From the NCBI GenBank assembly GCA_009787485.1, contig WQWP01000003.1, positions 1-42,075 on the forward strand: DNA of 42,075 bases. The letters run 5' to 3'. The stretch is from Lentimicrobiaceae bacterium. GTDB taxonomy: Bacteria; Bacteroidota; Bacteroidia; Bacteroidales; WCHB1-69. Of this stretch, positions 18,201 through 26,986 are shown in pieces. The position numbers were made by a program, and so were the translations under genes. The stretch's first letter is position 1. Every line of letters begins with the position of its first letter. The notes beneath the pieces are model-generated. The model did not search any database, was not told the origin of the DNA, and saw nothing but the letters and a program-made list of their open reading frames with translations.

Positions 18201-20896
18201 ATCGTAACGGCATAAGTATATCCTAAATAAGGATCTGCTGCTTTGTCTCTCCAGTGGAGTTGTTGCGTACCGGCTTTTATAAGACCACCATCGCGGTAAA
18301 CATTATATTCGGTAGGGATATATCCCACACCGGTTCCGTTTATCACAAATACAAGTTCAAATTGATTGCCGGTGGTGCCATCTACGCAACGTTGCCAATC
18401 CGCACCCACTCTTTGAACGCCATTTCCGTTTTCCTCAATGCCCAACACGGTAACAGGAGGAATCCATGGGCCTGAAGCCAAAGAGCCTGAAAACATCATC
18501 TCAATCCAATAAACGCCTCTTTGCAATGTTAATCCGTCAATATCAGCCACCACTTTCATCAATCTGCGATCTGTGTTGGTAAGAGCGGCTAATGTAGTTC
18601 TATTAACATTAGAATACTCGGTACTAATCATACGATTGGTCGTCATATCCCCCCAAATTATCGTTCCGCCTTCCATGGGGGAGGCGTCCCAAATTCTTAC
18701 AAATACGGCGGTAATCGTAGAGGTAGTAGAAGGCGCCGAAGTTTGATACACGTAGAAATCAACGGTTTCAATGGTTGACTCTCCACTAAAGATAAAGTCG
18801 TCTGCTACTGAATAATTACTCGTAGAGCTTGCATTCATACCATAAGTGGTGCTATACGGATCGTTTATAGCACTCGCATCTGCGCCTGCTGCACCTGCTC
18901 CCGGGTGTGTAATGAATGGGCCATTGTCGTAAAGAACGCCACTTCTTGGGTTGCTATATCTCGGATGTTCCGGCGTTACGATATTCAAATTTGCTAATTC
19001 TTCTTTAGAAAGTTTTTCTGCTCTGTCTTGGCTCAACGGGTCAACATTTACCGGAATAGACGGAGTGGTTTTCATTGGGTTTGTATAAATATTAATACCT
19101 CCGCGTCCTGTGGGAGGTGCCCACCTGGGCACAAAGTTACCGTCGTCGCAAACAACGGCGAAGTTTTGTACAGGGGGACAATCGCCTCCGCTTGTAGCTT
19201 GGAAATTAGCCGTATAAGTAGCGTCAACAGTAGCATTAAAAGTAAGCGGGTTGGCAGTAGAGCCGCCCGGAGTCCAACTTGCAAAGGTATAGCCTAAGTT
19301 GTCACTTGCGGTTAAAGTAACGGGCGCACCTACGGCATACGTGCCGCCACCGGTAACTGTGCCTGCACCTATAGGGTTAACGGCGGTGGTAATGGTTACG
19401 TTGTTGGCAGCTTCTGCTACCGTTCCAACAATATTCATATTACCGGTAATGTTTTGACCACCCAGTGTGTACCAGCTTGTACCGATGGCAAAATGCCCAC
19501 CATTGGCATTCCCCGGAGTGTTTACAGAATATGAAAGGGGATAAACACTTGCTGTAGAAACGGTATTTACAGTGTAACCAATAAAAGTATTGGTGCTTTG
19601 TAAGTTATAAGGAGTAGTTAATATTATTGTATTCCATCCATTCACAGTGGGCGTGAAAGGCTGCGTATATAAGTTAGCGCCTGTAGTTGAACTTCTTACC
19701 CAAATAGAACAATCTGTGAGATCTGATGGATCTGCAGAAAGATAAACGTCTAAAGCTGTAAGTTGTTTTCCAACAAAGGGCGTCATAGCAGCTGCGAGAT
19801 AACCTATAGTAGCGTGACAGGCAGATGGATTCACTGTTGCTCCGTACGATCCATTGTTATTATATGTACAATATCCCATAGGTTGTATTGCGTATATTTT
19901 TTGTGTTAACGGGTCAGAAATATCATTTCCGGCAACTGCATCGCCTGAAAGAATAACTTTTCCTTTTACTGTGAGATCACCTGCAGTAGTAGGCGTATAT
20001 GTAACATTAACATTTGTAAAAGCGCCTGGCGCCAAAGCAGTAGTAACCGGTGTTGAGCCTATAACAGCATTGGCGGCGTCGAGGAGTTGAACCGTATAAT
20101 TACTTTGTGATGCTGTGCCCGTATTCCATACCGTAACGGCATAAGTAGTTTGGGTGCCTACCCATTTTAGCGCCGGAGAAGCTACGATAGAAGCAGCAAG
20201 GTCGTTGGTGGGTAATGCGGGTGCGCCTGAAACGTAGCCTTCAATTACCAAATTACCTGCCGTAGTAAAGACATTCCAATTAGCTCCTACTCCATTAGTA
20301 TTTGGAACAGTGGCTCCAATAATGTAATTTGCTCCACCCGCTTTGTAGGTATCTCCTGTTGTGGTAAGAGGCATAGGGCGAATTTCGTTAGTCGTTCCTG
20401 AAGTAGTAATATGCGTTACTGAAAAACCAAGAACCAAACCATTTGTAGTTAGCGTGTATGGAGTTGTTAGTATAACATCATTCCATGCGCCCGGTGCTAC
20501 CGTACAACTTTGCTCATAGAGAATAGCGCCCGAAAGTGAATTTTTTATCCAAACTTTTCCACTGCTGGGTACTAAACTGAGATTTTGTGAAGCTGCCGGA
20601 AAGTAAAAGCTGATTTGATCCAGCACACCTCCCACATAGTTGTACATTTGTTGGGAAGTAAAAGAAATACAACCATGAGAATAAAAAGTACCCACACCAA
20701 AATTGGCGTTACCTAATCCGGCAAAAGTGGTACCGGCATAGTACTTTAAAACATAATCCGCTCTCGAAACATTTTGCTCCGGAAGGATTTGTTCTTTTCC
20801 CATTGTTACATGATTTTTTGGCACAAGGTTCTGTGCACTCAGATAGCTCACACTTGCCATGAAGATGAGAGCTAAGAAAAAGATAATTTTTTTCAT
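9245..20896 (-). CDS. Giant multidomain T9SS-secreted adhesin-like protein (FN3-like, cleaved-adhesin/MAM-like, glycine-rich, carboxypeptidase-regulatory-like domains, T9SS sorting tail)
   Basis: Start set at MKKIIFFLALIFMASVSYLSAQ (signal peptide), shorter than the ORF at 20983; repeated '...NVPHTWSVxVxCExG' and 'CDPATGLTVAYNNACNSATLSWTAPA'; C-terminus 'LFPNPATDKVTVKR...GTYFIRVIEGDRTGVKSFVKK'. Confidence 0.9.
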   Translation of the reverse strand: MKKIIFFLALIFMASVSYLSAQNLVPKNHVTMGKEQILPEQNVSRADYVLKYYAGTTFAGLGNANFGVGTFYSHGCISFTSQQMYNYVGGVLDQISFYFPAASQNLSLVPSSGKVWIKNSLSGAILYEQSCTVAPGAWNDVILTTPYTLTTNGLVLGFSVTHITTSGTTNEIRPMPLTTTGDTYKAGGANYIIGATVPNTNGVGANWNVFTTAGNLVIEGYVSGAPALPTNDLAASIVASPALKWVGTQTTYAVTVWNTGTASQSNYTVQLLDAANAVIGSTPVTTALAPGAFTNVNVTYTPTTAGDLTVKGKVILSGDAVAGNDISDPLTQKIYAIQPMGYCTYNNNGSYGATVNPSACHATIGYLAAAMTPFVGKQLTALDVYLSADPSDLTDCSIWVRSSTTGANLYTQPFTPTVNGWNTIILTTPYNLQSTNTFIGYTVNTVSTASVYPLSYSVNTPGNANGGHFAIGTSWYTLGGQNITGNMNIVGTVAEAANNVTITTAVNPIGAGTVTGGGTYAVGAPVTLTASDNLGYTFASWTPGGSTANPLTFNATVDATYTANFQATSGGDCPPVQNFAVVCDDGNFVPRWAPPTGRGGINIYTNPMKTTPSIPVNVDPLSQDRAEKLSKEELANLNIVTPEHPRYSNPRSGVLYDNGPFITHPGAGAAGADASAINDPYSTTYGMNASSTSNYSVADDFIFSGESTIETVDFYVYQTSAPSTTSTITAVFVRIWDASPMEGGTIIWGDMTTNRMISTEYSNVNRTTLAALTNTDRRLMKVVADIDGLTLQRGVYWIEMMFSGSLASGPWIPPVTVLGIEENGNGVQRVGADWQRCVDGTTGNQFELVFVINGTGVGYIPTEYNVYRDGGLIKAGTQQLHWRDKAADPYLGYTYAVTMVCEQGESDPMSATMEPCKYHTCQETEVPYQVGEGTVGMPAAPIGSFNYFSYAQQIYDAAEIGYGSSGEITALNFQYIHTPFTFPNVDIYLGNTTKTTFASTTDWVLPADMELVYNGPVVCEAGWIYIELDVPFVYSGNNVVVAVNFKNGINAYIGSTTTPLWNGTATSGEKTIHARRDGSVYDPTAPGTGTRLTNRPNIKFNFCEGGDEPGECNPATNLAVNYNLNCNSATLSWTAPAGKSTNTQIFSYTGAPQPVELQPGTYEIEVWGADGGNAKHGSGGKGGYSKGTINVTAPTTYYVYVGGKGGTSTGPGTAAGGWNGGGVITGTFSAGNDGGTGGGGTDIRTTQNDTYANRIIVGGGGGGADGYNSYVNSHGGAGGGLTGGDGTSSRAPANLGQGGTQTAGGAGATQMLSYNVPPSGFGTGGGYNGSLGGCAGGGGWYGGGAGHWGGGGGAGSGNIDGVTNGITIKFGEPNFVANPDPSGNGYAQITGGTAPGNVTYNVYRGSTLLTTTAATNYTATFENNVPHTWSVKVVCEDGGESDPVTVAKPICQPPSGDCDPATGLTVAYNNACNSATLSWTAPAKGKGATNPDYIRVEKSEKEKSVKKETILQKRAERNNTPGLAPNYSKGILLSEGFEDADVFDLPDGWTETSVGDGWWWFVDDWQAYTGDQAAACWWDDEADKDAWMFSPGVALTQGVPYTISFWALMGYNAGDGNRFEVKIAQNPTISAMNSGVEVYKNLNVYFANWTQITYTFTPTTSGTYYLGFHDFTYEWDGDDAFIDDVLITSPDGPTPGDVTYNIYLDGALLVANHEGTTYTASFNNNVPHTWSVTVACETGDQSLPVEVSKPICVEGNECEALPIVNFTVDYDRVDNDCSAILTWNVAGKGKGTEDPVEFTTAAPKVDPESELQVMADRLALEQNNASNSLAQRHAPAGTMTFTPQTEFVAPVPFRGETSPFVYTTASSTPPFAAFLTTLGDFNAPVPPLVAITLSHQAMVYDPADGQIGIVTCTSSAPYVNSYRKMDPETGATVIINSNNAQVPDCISMALNPVTGIAYATEFPEPSARFGTIDLATGIFTQISTTDAVRYIAIDVDGTCYALNLSVTQSTFGTLNLTTGAFTQISTYPAGNWIQDINIDPETGILYHAFRSPDLPTNTTQWRTINKATGAFTILGTFPAERSVESFVIAGAGKDPCPAISGLTATQAPGQSVNLTWTAASGTPTGYEVRFNGTLLETVNTTSFTHSFAPSGQHSYCVRAIYPPSQDCGPQSVCQSITVTEDMGECEGLVVPSGTTTGLGSPIYTTYNNAYTQTIYNESEIGDAVGALISGVAFGYRTTGVNAVKTIPVAVYIGTTTKSEFGTPVTASEFIPLSELTLMYSGTVTFNAADQWTSIDFEEPFEYDGGNLVIAINQTMGTGWFSSSWAGGTLTQYKTIYAYDDYNQINPAAPAGSMTRTQFRANLRLRVCPGSDLEYMVYRNGDHIATTKKKSYIDNDFDPWVGGHTWCVKSICPDGQESELVCETIDLPCVFVPDCDPAVIAVTRVAGGNRISWTNEPGVTGRIYRDGAIIMTGATSPYVDPLGPIYAACYKVELLCPNDFYTGMSNEVCLPSEPYTIPYFCDFETQAVFNEWTVIDLNGGNTWTRTTPTTTPPNNGLAQYTWHSTLPANDWMISPPIMVPAAGEYRLTFKYGTNSTSYLERLRVTWGASNTVAAQTNVIHDYTAISGTGGNMLNAEFVVVLPAGILHLGYYCYSIANQFNLYVDEVKLEGIFDIDMEAISIAGPNPTVGNSYDYTITVKNKGINPVTNFKLQVLTEDNELLGESEITTFLAPEAVGQYTVPVDAFTAAHVGILNIKGYVDFESDMFLGNNTTPLFPITVSPEGTVIIEIGDPNATNNSGRVPYNLYYRKSLSQSIYFPHEFGTNGGIINNIAYQASIDHTGTNLQSVRIRVWIGEVDNLDNLNAGWVDPNIFTEVYDGIRSFPTGKYTFNIPLATPYEYNGKILVIYSQRYDSGYGNSTDGFKCTPLAGRSRMLYKDDAGGAEFDLLNPTGNGGTLDLTQGLPNAGFTFNMQGMGSLSGVVSDDQGAPIEGVKVQITGTALYAMTNADGFYRFLYLKPGNYAIEANLCGAIATANVTIYANMSTVRNFSLHTRVVFGTVKAADGQTFINGATLKLEGGCNTYETESGPELGLFEFPFVFDGPYTIYAEAEGFQPYTATIDIIGNTNLPIILLEIPEEPRNVEANYFEDCYAEVTWGTPALPTKEFRYDSGINDQQIGFPEVGTRESVIGSVHRESTTLFSMSWYSTTNVVQPAYDLWVLGLTNNIPDRNKVIFKVLNIPNTPLQWCEYEFPEPVACPDGFFIGVSPSNGGFTSVGTDAPNAEWPFVTDGNYYSLSAVYPFSPFGESSIFKNCMIRAIGTDGGKFGYVANKGASRSANIEEGSMQTTLAKGPAIISTPSEGPVVTDDSKLRGGEKALGPIGYKLWRLVKGEENNQAAWVTLTNNPVTDLRFVDYSWNTAAPGMYRYAVRTCYHGGVVSDPAFSNVLDKLTEPVRLEIDVDGCSALFTWNNEIQFTPFYDDMESYQNFIIADIGDYILIDVDGANTFSHTQANWPNATVPKSYMVFNPSQTALSADADAQPHSGNKYLTTWSSDNAGYWQDDWLILPKMKIAAGVYLKFWAKSYRTNAGVYQLERFKVGVSTTDPVPAAFTFIQDDAYISAPENTWTEYSFDLTAYAGQDVYLAINVVSVDSWFFMLDDISVDFPGKGSDSKTFLGYNVYLDGKFVTQTTETEYTFTGVLKGDHVAGVTSVFACGESTMATIPFTITDPACGLYKVTFEVTDMEGNPIPDAFIEFNGEPIEGNVVEDLPPGTYPWVVSALSYVTQTGNVIVADKDMIVPVKLPLGINDYDLTFGLFPNPATDKVTVKRTATAPATIEVYNAMGMHIAKYETDEAIFDINITTLSAGTYFIRVIEGDRTGVKSFVKK

Positions 20897-21264
20897 AATG
20901 AATAAATTTTGGTTAATAATTATTTTGGTTTGATTTTTATGTGATTTTTTAGTTAGCTTCTTTATTATATAATTAGCCTGCAAAAATACATTTTTTCATA
21001 TATTAACTATTGATTGTTGATTTTTTTGTTATTTGTGGATATTTTTTTTGAGGGTAAAGATTGAGCCCAAAGTAAAATTGAACCGGAGAAGTCGAAAAAA
21101 TGCCTAATCCCGAAGAAAAAATGCAAATTGCAGATAAAAACTGCTTATTTTTCGTGTTTTTTAACATATTGATTATTAGTAAAATAATTTATTGAAATTG
21201 ATTTTTGAACGATTCTTTTTATATTTTTGCCGCGTTAATGAAATATTATAAAAATATTAAATGT

Positions 21265-21888
21265 ATGAAAAATCAAAATCCAATCCCTCCAGCCCCAACT
21301 TTTGAAAGTACATGGGCATCGTCACGAAAAGCCAAATGGCAAATGCTAAAAGCCGAACAGCAAATGAAAGAAGCAAACCGCCGAATGAAAGAGCAAATGC
21401 AAGAGCAAATGCAAGAGACCGGCCTCAAAATGCAAGAGACCGACCGCCGAATGAAAGAACTGCAAAAATTAATGGGCTCCTGGTCCACCAATCACGGCTC
21501 ATTTGCTGAAGAGTATTTTTTCAATGCTTTTGAAAACGGCAAGCAAGATTTTTTCGGAGAGCATTTCAATAAAATTAGAAAAAAGGTAAAATATGTGGAG
21601 TTAAATCTTGAGGATGAATACGATATTGTACTGTATAATGACAATTCCGTAGCCATTATCGAAGTAAAATACAAAGCGCATGAGAATGATATACCCTCTG
21701 TGTTAAAAAAAGCAGAGACATTTAGAATATTATGCCCCAGCTACAAAGATTTTAAAATTTACCTCGGTTTCGCTTCCATGAGTTTTTATGAGGAATTAGA
21801 GCAGGAATGTATCAAACAAGGCATTGCCGTAATAAAACAAGTGGGCGATACGGTGGTGATTAATGATAGTCATTTGCGGGTTTTTTAA
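21265..21888 (+). CDS. Coiled-coil protein with PD-(D/E)xK nuclease-like C-terminus (DUF3782-like)
   Basis: Heptad-rich N-terminus 'MKEANRRMKEQMQEQMQETGLKMQETDRRMKEL'; 'EDEYDIVLYNDNSVAIIEVKYKA' fits the PD-ExK core. Confidence 0.7.
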   Translation: MKNQNPIPPAPTFESTWASSRKAKWQMLKAEQQMKEANRRMKEQMQEQMQETGLKMQETDRRMKELQKLMGSWSTNHGSFAEEYFFNAFENGKQDFFGEHFNKIRKKVKYVELNLEDEYDIVLYNDNSVAIIEVKYKAHENDIPSVLKKAETFRILCPSYKDFKIYLGFASMSFYEELEQECIKQGIAVIKQVGDTVVINDSHLRVF

Positions 21889-22017
21889 TAAATCAAGGCA
21901 AAATCTTATTTTAAACTGCTAATATTAAGTATTTTACAATTTGTTTTTAGAAAAAAAGGTAACTCAGGTTTTTCTAAGCAAAAAAAGTATATTTTCGCCG
22001 CCTCATTCAGCAGAAAC

Positions 22018-22092
22018 GCCGCGTTCGTCTAGCTGGCCCAGGACATCAGGTTTTCATCCTGAAGATCAGGGGTTCGAATCCCCTACGCGGTA
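22018..22092 (+). tRNA. tRNA-Glu (TTC)
   Basis: Acceptor GCCGCGT/ACGCGGT, anticodon arm CAGG-TTTTCAT-CCTG, T-arm GGGGTTCGAATCCCC. Confidence 0.93.
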
Positions 22093-22258
22093 CAAAATGA
22101 AAAGCCAATTATTTACAAATGAAATAGTTGGCATTTTTGTTTTTATGGTTTTGGCACGTATTTGGCATTTTATCCGTTTTTGCTTTAGATTTTAATAAAA
22201 AAGAGAAAACCGGAGCAAACTTAATTACCCCGGTTTCCCACAACCATGAAAACAAATA

Positions 22259-22414
22259 TTACTTTTTAGCTAAAAAGTCTTTTACACTGTCGGTTTCCAT
22301 AACCGCTTCTTTGAACGTGTAAGCTCCGGTTTTCGGAGAGCGTTCCATTTTGATTACGCGGGTGTAAGTTACTCCACCGGCTCTTTTTAATGTTGCAACT
22401 GTCTTCTTTGCCAT
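22259..22414 (-). CDS. DUF4295-type small protein (51 aa)
   Basis: Own translation of the minus strand: MAKKTVATLKRAGGVTYTRVIKMERSPKTGAYTFKEAVMETDSVKDFLAKK; next to rpmG as is usual in Bacteroidota. Confidence 0.85.
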   Translation of the reverse strand: MAKKTVATLKRAGGVTYTRVIKMERSPKTGAYTFKEAVMETDSVKDFLAKK

Positions 22415-22422
22415 AACTCAAA

Positions 22423-22611
22423 CTATTTAATTTCTTTATGAACCGTTACTTTCTTTAAATAAGGATTGTATTTCTTCAATTCCAATCTCTCTGTAGTGTT
22501 TTTTCTGTTTTTGGTAGAAATGTATCTCGACATTCCGGGCACGCTGCTGGTTTTTTGCTCAGTGCATTCCAAAATAATTTGTTGTCGTGCTTCCTTGTTT
22601 TTCTTTGCCAT
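22423..22611 (-). CDS. rpmG: 50S ribosomal protein L33
   Basis: [20 protein letters not shown]...[33 protein letters not shown]. Confidence 0.93.
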   Translation of the reverse strand: MAKKNKEARQQIILECTEQKTSSVPGMSRYISTKNRKNTTERLELKKYNPYLKKVTVHKEIK

Positions 22612-22733
22612 TGTGCTACTCTTTTAAAAATAAAAAGACCTTTATCAATTGTGGGCGCAAAAATACACTTTTTTATATACCAAAAATCAAATGCCCTTTT
22701 TTATTCTTAAAACAACTCTAATATACTAATTTT

Positions 22734-22766
22734 CAATTCCTAATTCCTAATTCCTAATTCCTAATT
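22734..22766. repeat. Heptameric tandem repeat (TAATTCC)n
   Basis: AATTCCTAATTCCTAATTCCTAATTCCTAATTT; contains the obg stop codon. Confidence 0.85.
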
Positions 22767-23753
22767 TACCAAAAGTTTCCAAATCTCATCCTTCAACTCC
22801 TGCAAATTCTGCTGCCCAACCGACGAAATAAATACAACCGTAATGTTTTCCGGAACCTTTTTTTGAATCGCTTTCAATTCTTTTTCCGTCAGCAAATCAC
22901 ATTTCGTAATAGCAAGCATCCTTTTTTTATCCATCAATTCGGGGTTGTAAGCCTTGAGTTCATTCAGCAATATCTGATACTCTTTTTTAATATTCTCTGT
23001 GTTGCATGGAATCATAAAAAGCAGTAAGGCATTGCGTTCGATGTGGCGCAAAAACCGAAGTCCCAATCCTTTTCCTTCCGATGCGCCTTCAATAATTCCC
23101 GGAATATCTGCAATAACAAACGATTGGTGGTTGCGATAGGCGACCATTCCCAAATTGGGGCGCAACGTAGTAAACGGATAATCAGCAATTTTAGGTTTTG
23201 CATTAGAGAGCACGGAAATTAACGTTGATTTTCCCGCATTGGGAAATCCTACCAATCCCACATCGGCTAATACTTTGAGTTCTAATATCAACCATTCTTC
23301 CATACCTTCTTCGCCGGGTTGCGCAAAACGCGGCGTTTGGCGAGTAGCCGATTTAAAGTGCACATTGCCCAGTCCGCCCCTTCCACCTTTTAATATAACG
23401 AACTCTTGTCCATCTTCTAATACTTCACCAAAAAATTCGCCGGTTTCGGGATGTTTTACGATGGTGCCTAAAGGAACTTCTACCACGGCGTTTTTCCCGT
23501 TTTTTCCAAAACACTGGTTTGAGGAGCCGCCGCCGCCGTCTTCTGCAAAAATATGTTTGGTATAGCGCAAGTGCAGCAACGTCCATAAATTCCGGTTTCC
23601 TTTCAAAATAATGTCGCCGCCTTTGCCGCCGTCGCCGCCATCGGGTCCCGCTTTAGGATCTTGCGCGGTGCGTTGAAGGTGCGCCGAACCAGATCCGCCT
23701 TTGCCGGAGCGGAAGAATATTTTTACGTAATCTATGAAATTTTCGTTTGGCAT
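22761..23753 (-). CDS. obg: GTPase Obg/CgtA
   Basis: '[23 protein letters not shown]', '[39 protein letters not shown]'. Confidence 0.96.
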   Translation of the reverse strand: MPNENFIDYVKIFFRSGKGGSGSAHLQRTAQDPKAGPDGGDGGKGGDIILKGNRNLWTLLHLRYTKHIFAEDGGGGSSNQCFGKNGKNAVVEVPLGTIVKHPETGEFFGEVLEDGQEFVILKGGRGGLGNVHFKSATRQTPRFAQPGEEGMEEWLILELKVLADVGLVGFPNAGKSTLISVLSNAKPKIADYPFTTLRPNLGMVAYRNHQSFVIADIPGIIEGASEGKGLGLRFLRHIERNALLLFMIPCNTENIKKEYQILLNELKAYNPELMDKKRMLAITKCDLLTEKELKAIQKKVPENITVVFISSVGQQNLQELKDEIWKLLVN

Positions 23754-23846
23754 AAAAACCTTTCGTTTATTTAAGATTTAAGGATTTAAGGATTTAAAGC
23801 TACGGTTTCCACATTCCAACTTTAAATTATTAAATCTTTAAATCTT

Positions 23847-24401
23847 TTAAATTTTCCTCGACCCCGGCTTCACATAAGGAATCCCTTCCTTGCAAAGTGG
23901 ACAGTTTTCCGGCTCCCAACTTTCAATGTCTAATTTGATGGCATCGAAAATGGGGTATTCGATGTTGCCGGTACTGCGGTTGGCAATACAAGCAATTCCT
24001 ACGATTTCTGCGCCGTATGGTTTCAACGCCTCAATGGTTTCTAAGGATGATTTTCCGGTGGTAACTACGTCTTCGGTAATCAGTACGCGTTGCCCGGACT
24101 GTATTTCAAAACCGCGGCGCAATACCATTTTCCCGTCCTCGCGCTCTGTAAATATCGCCGGCACGCCTAATTGGCGACCTAATTCGTAAGCTACAATGAT
24201 GCCGCCCATGGCAGGCCCCACTACAATGTCCACAGGAGTGTCTTTCAATTTTTCAACCACAACCGCCAAAACTTTCGCTGCTTTGTCCGGATATTGTAAT
24301 AATTTGGCACATTGGCAATAACGGCTGCTGTGTCTTCCTGAAGAAAGGAGAAAATGACCTTCTAAGAGGGCTTCAGATTGTTTTAAGTGTTCTATAACCA
24401 T
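23847..24401 (-). CDS. pyrE: Orotate phosphoribosyltransferase
   Basis: '[23 protein letters not shown]', PRPP motif '[13 protein letters not shown]'. Confidence 0.93.
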   Translation of the reverse strand: MVIEHLKQSEALLEGHFLLSSGRHSSRYCQCAKLLQYPDKAAKVLAVVVEKLKDTPVDIVVGPAMGGIIVAYELGRQLGVPAIFTEREDGKMVLRRGFEIQSGQRVLITEDVVTTGKSSLETIEALKPYGAEIVGIACIANRSTGNIEYPIFDAIKLDIESWEPENCPLCKEGIPYVKPGSRKI

Positions 24402-24428
24402 AATGTATTATTTAAAAAGGAGGTGCTT

Positions 24429-26933
24429 TTATTTTACAACTATTTTAACGTTTCCGGTTGAACCATCTAAATAAGAAATAGTAAAAATATAATTGCCCGG
24501 AACGAAGTTAGAAACATCTATAGAGGTTTTCGAGTCTATAGCCGGAACTACTTTAATAATTTGACCGATAGAGTTAACAATTGTGATTTTTTCCATACGC
24601 ACCCCTTCAACGTGAATAACTGTATTCGAAGGATTTGGATAAACTTTCAACGGGTTGGAGTGCTCTTCAATTCCAATAATTATTGTGCACGCTTCGTTTG
24701 AAGGAGCTGATTCAACATCCTCATAAGTCGCTTTAACATAGTAACAATATTGAACATCTACTACTACCTCTGTGTCAATGTATTGTTTATCAACAATATT
24801 AGATGCTATTTTTTCTTCATCTTTGTAAATGTTGAACAAGATTGAATCATCCTCGTATTCCCATATAAGTTCAATTTCTTCTTGTTGTGGATTTGCAGTT
24901 AAATTTATTGGAGCTGCCAATATCAGTACATTAATTGAAACTTCATCAGAGATACAGTCGTTAAGATATTCAACTGCTACTGAATAGGTATGATTGCCGG
25001 GAGGAGCGTTCTCAAAAAAACTTTCGGTTTGGATTGAACCAATAAACTCATCGTTGCGAAAAACATTATAGTGTAAAATTTCCAAAATTAGTTCAGGCGC
25101 ACTCCATGATAACGTAACGGCATTCCCATCCACACTTGCAATGAAATCGGTTACTGCATCACAAATACTTACAACATGAACACTTTCACATATCATTGCT
25201 GACTCACAATATCCTTCATCATTTTGATACACTGCAACAACACAAAAGCTATAATTACCTTCTTCCGGCGCTTGAAAAGTAAACGATTCTTCGGTAACCA
25301 TTTCTGGAGCCTCTTCTCCATTAATATAAATAATGTAACCTACCAAATCATTGTCATTTTCCGGTCTGTTCCATGTGATGTTTGCAACTTTGTCGTAACT
25401 TAAGGTGCAAGCCAAATTTGAGATTGGACTGCCACAGCTCTTAACAGTTAAAACTGCTTCGTAAGCATCCACCCTACCGGATCCGAAGATATTGCCTTTG
25501 GGTGAAGTTGCATTGGGCAAACGTACTGCAGTGGTTTCTAATATTTCGCAGATTTCTGCCGGAGTAAGATTCGGATTTTTTGATAACATCAAAGCCATAA
25601 CTCCTGCTACGCCCGGCGTTGCCATCGAAGTACCACTCATGGTATTATAGCCGGAATTATTAGTATAATGTAATGATTTTATATCTACTCCCGGCGCACA
25701 CACATCGGGGCGAATTAAGCCTATGCCGGGGTTATAAGGATAATCGCCATATCCTGTAACCGTTTGCCATTGCACCGGACCTCTCGACGTGAAGTTTGCG
25801 GCGGCATCATTAATATTTGTAGCGCCCACACATACAACGGCAGATAACCCGCCGGTAGTGGTTTGGTCGGGATGTAACCACGGTGGAGGGCAATCGCCGG
25901 GGGTTCTTACATTTTGAGGAATAGGATACTGCCCCATCGATTGTCCCTCATTACCGGCAGCAACAGAGGCAACCACTCCGGCTTCAAGGGCATTCACCAT
26001 AGTATTTCGATATTGTAAACGAACAGAAACAGCCGGATTAGCCCAGCCAATTGACATACTGAGTACATGAGCGCCTTTCTCAACTGCAAACTCAATAGCG
26101 CTAACTACATAAGATGGAGTTCCGCCACCTTGGTTATTTAAAACTTTTAGCGCCATGATGGAAGCTTTTGGCGCCATTCCGGTTTGAGAACCGCTGAAAC
26201 CATTACCCGCCACTGTTCCGGCACAATGTGAACCATGACCTGTGCTGCCCTGATAATTATGATCATCCTTCGGATTATTATTATTCGCTACAAAATTCCA
26301 ACCATGATACGGATAATCAGGATGTTCCCACATATTCCCTTGCAAATCGTTATGATTGTAATTAACGCCGGTATCAAGCACCGCAACAATAATACCTTCC
26401 CCTTCATATCCTAAGTCCCAAACAAGATGTGCATTTACTTTCAATACATTATATGTAATCTCTCTCGTTTCATCGGTAGTGTTGGCTTCATACTCCGGAA
26501 GCAAGTTCTCTTCTTTATCAAAACCTATCAGAAGCACGTCATCCAAGTAAGATAATGCCTCAATCACCTCTTTGGTAGCATAACAGTTTATCCCATTAAA
26601 AATCCAAAATTGAGTAATATCTGTAACGCTTTCACTGTTAGCAAAATAATTCAGGTAACTCATGACTTCCTGTTGGGTTTCTTGAGCATATCTCTTCAAC
26701 TCATTGACCACAAAAGTGCGCTTATCTGCTTTTGATCTGTAAATTGATGAAAGAGAGCGCAACTCAAACTGGTCGTATTGGGCTCTCATAATGATATTGA
26801 TTCTTATTAGTTCGTCATCGCTTCTCAATTGGATTTCGTCTTGAAGTACTGGATCAATCTTCGGAATCTCTTGGCAATAAGCATTAAAGCAAATTGCCAA
26901 GGCTGTTAAAATAAACAAGGTAATTCTTTTCAT
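24429..26933 (-). CDS. Subtilisin-like S8 serine protease with FN3-like domains and T9SS sorting domain
   Basis: 'VAVLDTGVNYNHNDL', 'GHGSHCAGTVAG', 'SGTSMATPGVAGVMAL'; tail 'KVYPNPSNTVIHVEG...GNVKIVVK'. Confidence 0.94.
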   Translation of the reverse strand: MKRITLFILTALAICFNAYCQEIPKIDPVLQDEIQLRSDDELIRINIIMRAQYDQFELRSLSSIYRSKADKRTFVVNELKRYAQETQQEVMSYLNYFANSESVTDITQFWIFNGINCYATKEVIEALSYLDDVLLIGFDKEENLLPEYEANTTDETREITYNVLKVNAHLVWDLGYEGEGIIVAVLDTGVNYNHNDLQGNMWEHPDYPYHGWNFVANNNNPKDDHNYQGSTGHGSHCAGTVAGNGFSGSQTGMAPKASIMALKVLNNQGGGTPSYVVSAIEFAVEKGAHVLSMSIGWANPAVSVRLQYRNTMVNALEAGVVASVAAGNEGQSMGQYPIPQNVRTPGDCPPPWLHPDQTTTGGLSAVVCVGATNINDAAANFTSRGPVQWQTVTGYGDYPYNPGIGLIRPDVCAPGVDIKSLHYTNNSGYNTMSGTSMATPGVAGVMALMLSKNPNLTPAEICEILETTAVRLPNATSPKGNIFGSGRVDAYEAVLTVKSCGSPISNLACTLSYDKVANITWNRPENDNDLVGYIIYINGEEAPEMVTEESFTFQAPEEGNYSFCVVAVYQNDEGYCESAMICESVHVVSICDAVTDFIASVDGNAVTLSWSAPELILEILHYNVFRNDEFIGSIQTESFFENAPPGNHTYSVAVEYLNDCISDEVSINVLILAAPINLTANPQQEEIELIWEYEDDSILFNIYKDEEKIASNIVDKQYIDTEVVVDVQYCYYVKATYEDVESAPSNEACTIIIGIEEHSNPLKVYPNPSNTVIHVEGVRMEKITIVNSIGQIIKVVPAIDSKTSIDVSNFVPGNYIFTISYLDGSTGNVKIVVK

Positions 26934-26986
26934 AAAATTAGATATTATTAAGGATTAAGGTTCAAATTCAATCTTTTTGAACTCTA

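Noticed and set aside
9486-20090. Plus-strand ORFs opposite the giant adhesin gene (e.g. 16336-16653, 16653-16919, 17156-17344)
   Set aside because: Antisense shadows of a well-supported CDS; the Pro-rich ORF 16653-16919 is just the reverse of the glycine-rich domain.
22734-22766. CRISPR-like array
   Set aside because: Pure 7-bp tandem repeat without spacers; no cas genes in the window.
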